Assembly (NCBI GenBank): GCA_002898935.1
Contig: BEII01000124.1
Location: forward strand, 1-5,803
DNA length: 5,803 bases
Direction of reading: 5' to 3'
From: a bacterium HR32
GTDB lineage: Bacteria; Sysuimicrobiota; Sysuimicrobiia; Sysuimicrobiales; Sysuimicrobiaceae
Shown: positions 1 to 4,127 of the stretch, piece by piece
Numbering within the stretch: position 1 is the stretch's first letter
Layout: each line of letters starts with the position of its first letter
Notes under the pieces: model-generated
What the model saw: only the letters and a program-made list of their open reading frames with translations
Database searches by the model: none
Told to the model about the DNA's origin: nothing
Position numbers and translations under genes: made by a program

Positions 1-582
1 CAAGGCGTGGAGGACGTCCCGCTGTGGGGCCACCACCCGCCGCGCCTCCAGGAGGGTCCGCTTCAGCCGGAACAGGGCGGCCAGCACGTCCGGGCCCGGC
101 GTCTCCAGCACCGCGTCCTCCAGGCCCTCCAGGGTCTCGCCCGCTGCGTCCAGCAGGGGAAAATATCCGTCCACCACCGCGTCCAACAGCGCGTGGACCA
201 CCGCGCCCGGCGTCCCCCGGGCGTGGGCCTGCACGCGCCTGCGCGCCTCCTCCACGGCGGGCTCTTCCCCGGGGTGCGCGGTGACCACGCAGTGGGGCCC
301 GGCGAACACGTCCAGCTCTCGGAACTCCGGCTCTTCGGAGTCCATGTGCACTGGGTTCAGGATCAGGAACAGGTGGTGACCGTAGTCTTCCACCTTGGGA
401 CGCTGGCGCTGGTTGCGGGTGTCCTCGATGGCGAGCGGGTGAAATCGGAAGACGTCCTGCAGCAGGTGCAGTCCGTGTTCGTCAGGGCCGGTCAGGTCTA
501 CCCAGAGAAAGGCACCGGAGTCCAGCAGCTCAGGGATGCGAGACGGCTCGGCACCCTCTGGAAAGAAGACGCGTACGGACAC
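1..582 (-). CDS. corA: CorA-like divalent-cation (Mg2+/Co2+) transporter, N-terminal part, cut by the window edge
   Basis: 194 codons are visible; the C-terminus lies outside the window. The translation starts MSVRVFFPEGAEPSRIPELL and carries the usual CorA cytoplasmic-domain landmarks: a WVDLTGPDE segment near residue 33, HPLAIEDTRNQRQRPKVEDY around residues 49-68, then HHLFLIL, and a long charged helix (LLDAAGETLEGLEDAVLE) near residues 140-160. Family members are homopentameric inner-membrane channels for Mg2+ or Co2+, with two C-terminal membrane helices and a GMN selectivity motif. Those parts fall left of base 1, so the channel itself cannot be confirmed. The GTG at 582 is the first possible start because an in-frame TGA sits two codons upstream (588-586). 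The gene begins 21 bases after the stop of the DUF4870 gene, suggesting one transcript. Its ribosome site is poor: AAGGAG overlaps the upstream stop about 17 bases away, and GAGG sits 1 base from the start, so coupling to upstream translation is plausible. Confidence 0.88.
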   Translation of the reverse strand, partial: MSVRVFFPEGAEPSRIPELLDSGAFLWVDLTGPDEHGLHLLQDVFRFHPLAIEDTRNQRQRPKVEDYGHHLFLILNPVHMDSEEPEFRELDVFAGPHCVVTAHPGEEPAVEEARRRVQAHARGTPGAVVHALLDAVVDGYFPLLDAAGETLEGLEDAVLETPGPDVLAALFRLKRTLLEARRVVAPQRDVLHAL

Positions 583-603
583 GCCTCAGCTCGGACAGGC
601 TCC

Positions 604-978
604 TTACGCCTCCCCCTCGCCCATGTACTTTCGGGCGTACTGGGTGACGAACGGGATCTCGAACCGCTGCCCCTGGAAAGCGCGCACCGCGTACAGCACG
701 GAGAGCACCAGCCACGCCAGGACCAACACGGTGCTCGCCAGGAAGCCGACCACGAGGCCGAGGAAGGGCGCGAAGCTCAGCACGATCCCGACCACGGTGA
801 GCCCCGCCCACAGCACGAACCACGCGATCCCCCAGAACAGCGCCTGCCAGCCGTGGTAGCGCATGAAGGGGTCCCTTTTCATGTCCGTGAGCACCACGAT
901 CAGGGCCACGATCCAGATCGGGTACCCGAGGGCCGCGAGAAGCCGGTTCTCCGAGCTCGTCGTCGTCACGATCCCCAC
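604..978 (-). CDS. Small membrane protein, DUF4870 type
   Basis: The product is 124 residues if it begins at the GTG at 978. Three hydrophobic stretches are visible, at about residues 14-31, 46-68 and 71-98, separated by short charged turns. The motifs MRYHGWQALFW (residues 39-49) and RAFQGQRFEIPFV (99-111) match the conserved H-x-x-Q and G-x-x-[FY]-x-I-P features I associate with DUF4870 membrane proteins, whose molecular role is unknown. A second GTG at 969 is nine bases further in. The only good Shine-Dalgarno sequence (GGGAGG, 985-980) is 1 base from the 978 start but 10 bases from the 969 start, so the shorter 121-residue form may be the real one. It is followed closely by the CorA-like gene, probably in the same transcript. 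It sits downstream of the hsp20 terminator, so it should have its own promoter between 979 and 1047, but I could not pick a convincing one. Confidence 0.85.
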   Translation of the reverse strand: MGIVTTTSSENRLLAALGYPIWIVALIVVLTDMKRDPFMRYHGWQALFWGIAWFVLWAGLTVVGIVLSFAPFLGLVVGFLASTVLVLAWLVLSVLYAVRAFQGQRFEIPFVTQYARKYMGEGEA

Positions 979-979
979 C

Positions 980-985
980 CCTCCC
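980..985 (-). promoter_or_regulatory. Shine-Dalgarno sequence of the DUF4870 gene
   Basis: The minus strand reads GGGAGG here. It is 1 base from the GTG at 978 and 10 bases from the GTG at 969. Normal spacing is about 5-10 bases, so this site favours initiation at 969. Confidence 0.5.
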
Positions 986-995
986 GCGCTGGAAT

Positions 996-1011
996 CGGCG
1001 GCAGCCCGCCG
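996..1011 (-). repeat. Short perfect inverted repeat in the DUF4870 leader
   Basis: CGGCGG, a 4-base loop, then CCGCCG form a perfect 6-bp hairpin, 17 bases upstream of the GTG at 978. It has no T-tract, so it is not an intrinsic terminator. In DNA this GC-rich such a repeat can arise by chance, and no regulatory role is shown. Confidence 0.3.
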
Positions 1012-1047
1012 GTCTGGGTGTTCGCCACCACCGACTCCGGGTCCTCT

Positions 1048-1084
1048 AAAAGAGAAAAGCCCGGCGCGGCAAGCCGCGCCGGGC
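1048..1084 (-). terminator. Rho-independent terminator of hsp20
   Basis: Bases 1059-1084 form a perfect 26-base palindrome (GCCCGGCGCGGC and its complement around a 2-base centre; realistically an 11-bp stem with a 4-base loop). On the minus strand it is followed directly by TTTTCTCTTTT (1058-1048). It begins 17 bases after the hsp20 stop codon. There is no T-run on the other side, so it works in the minus direction only. Confidence 0.93.
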
Positions 1085-1101
1085 CCAGGACCCCCGAGCG
1101 C

Positions 1102-1599
1102 TCACCGGGCCGTCCCGGCCAGCGCCTTCTCGCCGGGTGCAGCGACCTCCACCGCTACCTTCTTCGGCAGCGCGCCCTCCGCCACCGGGATGCGGATCTC
1201 CAGGATCCCGTGCTCGTACCGGGCGGAGACCTGGTCGGTCTTCAGGTGCTGCGGCAGGGTCAGGGTCCGCTCGAACCGACCGTAGGCCACCTCGCTGAAC
1301 AGGTAGTCGTCCCGGGGGATGTCCAACTCCAGCTTGCGCTCACCGCGGATGGTCAGCACGTTGTTGGTGACGGACACGTCCACAGCCTTGGGGTCCACCC
1401 CGGGCAGGAAGCACCGCAGCACCAGCGCGCCGTTGTGGTAGAAGGCCTCCATGGGCGGCACCCAGTACGCGGTCCGCGTCCCCACCGGCGTGAGGGCCGC
1501 CTCCGTGGCGCCGAACACCCGGTCGAAGAGGTTACCGATCTCCCGCTGGATGGCCCGGATCTCCTCGAAGGGGTCCCACCGGTTCCACCGGCCGAGCAT
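1102..1599 (-). CDS. hsp20: Small heat-shock protein, Hsp20/alpha-crystallin family
   Basis: The product is 165 residues. It starts MLGRWNRWDPFEEIRAIQRE, the typical bacterial Hsp20 N-terminal helix. The alpha-crystallin domain covers about residues 47-140, with VPPMEAFYHNGALVLRCFLPGVDP (47-70), VTNNVLTIRGER (77-88), a loop containing YGRFERTLTLP (106-116), and the conserved A-x-x-x-x-G-I-L signature at ARYEHGIL (126-133). The C-terminal tail has VAVEV (148-152), a variant of the I-x-I anchoring motif. Family members are ATP-independent holdases that form large oligomers and bind unfolding proteins in the cytoplasm. The ATG at 1599 is chosen over an upstream in-frame TTG at 1653 because AGGAGGT lies 7 bases before it and the protein then begins where the family does; the TTG also falls inside the likely -10 region. 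The gene appears monocistronic, with its own promoter and terminator. Confidence 0.96.
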   Translation of the reverse strand: MLGRWNRWDPFEEIRAIQREIGNLFDRVFGATEAALTPVGTRTAYWVPPMEAFYHNGALVLRCFLPGVDPKAVDVSVTNNVLTIRGERKLELDIPRDDYLFSEVAYGRFERTLTLPQHLKTDQVSARYEHGILEIRIPVAEGALPKKVAVEVAAPGEKALAGTAR

Positions 1600-1606
1600 C
1601 CGCACC

Positions 1607-1613
1607 ACCTCCT
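1607..1613 (-). promoter_or_regulatory. Strong Shine-Dalgarno sequence that fixes the hsp20 start
   Basis: The minus strand reads AGGAGGT, with 7 bases to the ATG at 1599. This decides between the ATG and the upstream TTG. Confidence 0.85.
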
Positions 1614-1649
1614 CTCTGGTGTCAAGGGCGATCACCTCGCCCGGATATT

Positions 1650-1678
1650 CCAATAGCAGGGTTTCGGGAGCTTGTCAA
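1650..1678 (-). promoter_or_regulatory. Probable sigma-70-type promoter of hsp20
   Basis: On the minus strand a perfect -35 box TTGACA (1678-1673) is followed by a 17-base spacer and TATTGG (1655-1650), preceded by TGC, which gives an extended -10 (TGnTAT). The predicted transcript starts near 1643 and leaves a leader of about 44 bases. The -10 hexamer itself is only a partial match. No CIRCE element (HrcA operator) is present. Confidence 0.6.
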
Positions 1679-1693
1679 GTTTTACGTCTTGAC
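1674..1693. repeat. Inverted repeat GTCAAG-N8-CTTGAC overlapping the hsp20 -35 box
   Basis: GTCAAG (1674-1679) and CTTGAC (1688-1693) are perfect 6-base inverted arms, 8 bases apart, and the left arm contains the hsp20 -35 box. A third copy, CTTGACA on the minus strand, lies in the leader at 1626-1620. This could be an operator, but one arm is constrained by the -35 sequence, so chance is not excluded. It resembles a half-site of the HspR (HAIR) operator only loosely, and the arm orientation is opposite. Confidence 0.35.
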
Positions 1694-1694
1694 G

Positions 1695-3026
1695 TCAGGG
1701 GCAGGCGGGGGTCGGGTCGGTCTCGCCGGACAGGGCCCGGTCCGCCCGTACGAGCCCGCACCCCGTGTCTTCGTCCCGCCCCGAGGACTCTACGTCCTGG
1801 GCGGTGCGCTTCAGCCGCTGCCTCACCTGGAAGGGGGTCCACCCGGGGTTCTGCGACAGGAGGAGGGCAGCCACGCCGGCCACGTGTGGGGCCGCGAAGG
1901 ACGTGCCCGCGGCGCAGGGGTAGCCCTCAGGGTGGGAGCTGGAGGGGCTTGCGGTCACGATCTCCGTGGAGCAGGAGTTGCCGCCCCGGCCGCCGGGTGC
2001 TGCCAGGTCCACCTCAGGGCCGCGCCGGGAGTAGAAGGTCACGCGGTTCTCGGGATCCGTGGCCGCCACGGCCAGCACCTTGTCGAGGTTGGCCGGGCAC
2101 ACGACACCCTGCCGGTCCGGGTTGGTGTCGGTGGTGTTGCCAGCCGCCGCCACCACCACGGCCTGGCCCGACACCTGTTCGATGGCCTGTTGGAGCTCGG
2201 GTGGGCACGACGTGTTCGGGTCGTCGGCGCCCAGGCTCAGGTTGACCACGCGCGCTCCCCTCTCCTGGACCGCCCACAGGATCCCTTCCGCCACGTCCAC
2301 AAAGCTCCCGCCGGAGGTGTCCAGGGCCCGCGCCACGACCAAGCGTACGCCCCCAGGACCCCACGTCACGCCTGCCATCCCCCTGGCGTTGTTCGTGAGG
2401 GCCCCTAGTACGCTTGCGACCATGGTCCCGTGACTCGTGCAGTCGTAGGTGGGATCTCCGGGGTCGGTGGGGTCTGGGTCTTCCTGGACGAAGTCGTAGC
2501 CGTCCCCCGGCGCCACGGAAGGGACGTCGGCGTGGGACCGGATGCCCGTGTCCACCACCGCGACCGCCACACCGTTCCCCGGGGTGGTCTCCCAGGCGGC
2601 TGGCGCCTGGATGCGCTGCAGCCCCCACTGCTGGGCGAACAAGGGATCATCGGGCGTGCGCAGCGCGTGCAGCCGGACGTCAGGCCCCACCCGCAAGACC
2701 CGTGGGTCCGAAGCAAGTCTTGTGGCGAGGGCCGCGGCACCCGTGCGCGGCTCGGGTCGGACCACCAGGGCCCTCACGCGTCTACGCACCTTGACCAACG
2801 ACCCACCCGCTCCGCGCGCCACGTCCTCCGCCTGCTCGATCGGGACCCCGGCCCTCAGCCGGACCACCAGGTCTGTAACCGGACGCCGGGGCGGGGGGAC
2901 TCTGGGCCAGCGGCTGGCGGAAACGGCGTAGCACTGAGAGGGACTCGGCGGGGGGGCTACCCCGCTCTGCCCGCAGGCGGAGGCGACCAGAGCGACGGCG
3001 AGCGCGCAGGCAGCCGTGCGGGTCAC
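1695..3026 (-). CDS. Lipid-anchored S8 family serine peptidase (subtilase) with propeptide
   Basis: The product is 443 residues starting at GTG 3026. The N-terminus is a lipoprotein signal: VTRTAACALAVALVASAC with a lipobox ASAC, placing the lipidated cysteine at 18. A proline-rich linker follows (24-50), then a likely I9-like inhibitory propeptide (about 50-121, beginning TDLVVRLRAG). The catalytic domain starts with DPLFAQQWGL (127-136). The triad is intact: Asp159 in VAVVDTGI, His199 in SHGTMVAS, and Ser376 in GTSFAAPHVAG; the oxyanion-hole Asn297 is in AAAGN. A DPDPTDPGDP loop (183-192) precedes the His and could bind calcium. Eight cysteines outside the signal peptide (32, 196, 274, 310, 352, 371, 423, 442) could form disulfides. 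The protein should be an extracytoplasmic, membrane-tethered endopeptidase. The start is set by the signal peptide and by a GTGA overlap with the preceding PP-loop gene; upstream in-frame sequence only shadows that gene. No clear terminator follows the stop, so read-through towards hsp20 is possible. Confidence 0.94.
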   Translation of the reverse strand: MTRTAACALAVALVASACGQSGVAPPPSPSQCYAVSASRWPRVPPPRRPVTDLVVRLRAGVPIEQAEDVARGAGGSLVKVRRRVRALVVRPEPRTGAAALATRLASDPRVLRVGPDVRLHALRTPDDPLFAQQWGLQRIQAPAAWETTPGNGVAVAVVDTGIRSHADVPSVAPGDGYDFVQEDPDPTDPGDPTYDCTSHGTMVASVLGALTNNARGMAGVTWGPGGVRLVVARALDTSGGSFVDVAEGILWAVQERGARVVNLSLGADDPNTSCPPELQQAIEQVSGQAVVVAAAGNTTDTNPDRQGVVCPANLDKVLAVAATDPENRVTFYSRRGPEVDLAAPGGRGGNSCSTEIVTASPSSSHPEGYPCAAGTSFAAPHVAGVAALLLSQNPGWTPFQVRQRLKRTAQDVESSGRDEDTGCGLVRADRALSGETDPTPACP

Positions 3027-4003
3027 GGGACGGCCGCCTGGGCCTCGAGCCACTCGAACCCCACCACGTGGAACGTCGCCAGCCGACGGTTGACAGAGGG
3101 GAGCCAGCGGACCTCCACAGGCCGCGCGAAGTCGGGCTGTAGCCGGCCGTGCTGCAACCAGTGGCGCGCGTGGGGATCCCCGAGGACGCTGGGGTTCGCT
3201 TTCGCAAGGAGGCGGAGGGGACGGTCCACCAGGTGCACCTCGTCGAGCTCGGGGATCCCCCGCAATCTGGTGAGCACATCCCGTGCCACATCCGCAGGCG
3301 GCTCTGGCCACAGGTTCACCAGGCCCACGTTCCGCGAGAGGGGGCCCACGACCTTGACGTTCGCCAGCTGCGCGGGAAACCCCAGGTCCCGCACCGCCTC
3401 CAGCACCACTTCGTTGGCGCGCGCCACCGCACGGCCGTGGTAGTCGGGGTTGGCCAGGGGCTTCAGCAGGTGCTTGAGCTTGCACCCCTCCCGGCCCGGG
3501 TTCTCGCCGATCTTGGTCTGCGGCGGGTCGATGCCGAGTTCGAGCGCGAGGGCCCGGATCTGCGGCTTGTCCAGGTCCAGCAAGGGCGCGTAGTAGCCGT
3601 TGCAGACCTTGAGACCCATCTGACCCCAGGTGTCCGACCGGTTGGCGCCGGTGACCACCAGGCGGCCCCGGGCGGCGGCCTTGACCAGCCCCAGCTTGAT
3701 CTCCCGGGTACAGCGGTTGCAGGCGGGCCCGCCTGCCATGATCCGGTCCTGCATCGCCTGGCCCAGCAGGCACCGCTGCGGAAGCCCGAGGCGGTCGGCC
3801 ATCTCCAGGACGATCTCGTTGCCCCGGCGGTAGGCGTACTGCCCCATGTTCACGGTCACGAGCAGCACCCGGTCGGGCCCGAGTGCCTCCCGGCACAGCG
3901 CCGCGGCCACGGTGCTGTCCAGGCCCCCGCTGAAGGCGACCACCACGGGCTGCCCCTGGGTGACTTCCCGGACCTCCTGCACGAGGGTTTCCTTCACGCC
4001 CAC
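3023..4003 (-). CDS. PP-loop ATP pyrophosphatase, LarE/TtuA/TtcA-like candidate sulfurtransferase
   Basis: The product is 326 residues from the GTG at 4003 (324 from the GTG at 3997). The N-terminal domain has the PP-loop VVVAFSGGLDSTVAAAL, with SGGLDST at residues 25-31; this motif binds ATP and activates substrates by adenylation. A C-x2-C motif, PACNRCTREIK (Cys95, Cys98), is followed by VVTGANRSD (117-124), a stretch with Cys134, LDLDKPQIRALALELGI (142-158), and REGCKLKHLLKPL with Cys174. The order C-x2-C, G-x-N-x-x-D, P-x-I-R-x-L-A-x-E-L-G and then a third Cys resembles LarE and related [4Fe-4S]-dependent thiolation enzymes. The C-terminal region (about 195-320) includes LEAVRDLGFP, also LarE-like. 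The substrate is unknown: tRNA, a cofactor, or another small molecule. I infer cytoplasmic action. It is the first gene of an operon with the S8 lipoprotein. Longer starts would overlap the divergent gene and lack family similarity. Confidence 0.85.
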   Translation of the reverse strand: MGVKETLVQEVREVTQGQPVVVAFSGGLDSTVAAALCREALGPDRVLLVTVNMGQYAYRRGNEIVLEMADRLGLPQRCLLGQAMQDRIMAGGPACNRCTREIKLGLVKAAARGRLVVTGANRSDTWGQMGLKVCNGYYAPLLDLDKPQIRALALELGIDPPQTKIGENPGREGCKLKHLLKPLANPDYHGRAVARANEVVLEAVRDLGFPAQLANVKVVGPLSRNVGLVNLWPEPPADVARDVLTRLRGIPELDEVHLVDRPLRLLAKANPSVLGDPHARHWLQHGRLQPDFARPVEVRWLPSVNRRLATFHVVGFEWLEAQAAVP

Positions 4004-4009
4004 GTTACC

Positions 4010-4015
4010 TATAAT
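4010..4015 (+). promoter_or_regulatory. Predicted -10 box (TATAAT) for the solute-binding protein gene
   Basis: This is a perfect TATAAT in otherwise very GC-rich DNA. The region where a -35 box would lie holds only a weak match (TTTCCT, 3988-3993, 16-base spacer), inside the start of the PP-loop gene. Transcription would begin near 4022 and give a leader of about 106 bases. Confidence 0.5.
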
Positions 4016-4016
4016 A
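4011..4016 (-). promoter_or_regulatory. Predicted -10 box (TATTAT) for the PP-loop/peptidase operon
   Basis: The minus strand reads TATTAT, a 5-of-6 match, overlapping the plus-strand TATAAT. Only seven bases separate it from the GTG at 4003, so transcription would start at or next to the start codon, giving a leaderless or nearly leaderless mRNA. The -35 position (GATCGG, 4039-4034) is poor. Confidence 0.45.
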
Positions 4017-4022
4017 CGGAGC

Positions 4023-4036
4023 CGGGCTGCCGCCCG
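4023..4036. repeat. Short inverted repeat in the divergent intergenic region
   Basis: CGGGC, TGCC, GCCCG is a perfect 5-bp-arm repeat just downstream of the predicted plus-strand start site. It could fold in the leader RNA. Its GC-only arms make it weak evidence of function. Confidence 0.25.
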
Positions 4037-4062
4037 ATCCTCGGGGGGCTTGCCTTCTGGGA

Positions 4063-4075
4063 GGAACGACGTTCC
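4063..4075. repeat. Perfect 13-base palindrome, possible operator
   Basis: GGAACG, a central A, then CGTTCC form a perfect dyad with a 1-base centre, too tight for a full RNA hairpin and so more like a DNA site for a dimeric regulator. It lies about 40 bases downstream of the predicted start site of the solute-binding protein gene and 53 bases before its GTG. It resembles the Gram-positive LexA box (GAAC-N4-GTTC) but the spacer is 3 bases, so that identification is not supported. Confidence 0.35.
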
Positions 4076-4112
4076 ACAATGACGAATCGGGAAGGGCACG
4101 CGAATCCGGACG

Positions 4113-4119
4113 AAGGAGG
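4113..4119 (+). promoter_or_regulatory. Strong Shine-Dalgarno sequence of the solute-binding protein gene
   Basis: AAGGAGG lies 8 bases before the GTG at 4128 and supports that non-ATG start. Confidence 0.85.
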
Positions 4120-4127
4120 GGATCCTC

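Noticed and set aside
7..1656. A 549-codon open frame on the plus strand across the CorA, DUF4870 and hsp20 genes
   Set aside because: It is antisense to three recognisable genes and has no family-like motifs. Long antisense frames are expected in DNA this GC-rich.
1600..1700. CIRCE element (HrcA operator) before hsp20
   Set aside because: Neither TTAGCACTC nor GAGTGCTAA is present.
3027..3896. An upstream in-frame extension of the S8 peptidase (about 290 extra codons)
   Set aside because: It lies in another frame of the PP-loop gene, is rich in Arg, Pro and Gly, and the lipoprotein signal at 3026 marks the true start.
997..4034. The 12-mer CGGGCTGCCGCC shared by the DUF4870 leader (minus, 1008-997) and the solute-binding protein leader (plus, 4023-4034)
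   Set aside because: Several 12-base matches are expected by chance in a 5.8 kb GC-rich window searched on both strands.
4063..4075. LexA/SOS box
   Set aside because: The Gram-positive box is GAAC-N4-GTTC; here the spacer is 3 bases, and the downstream gene has no SOS link.
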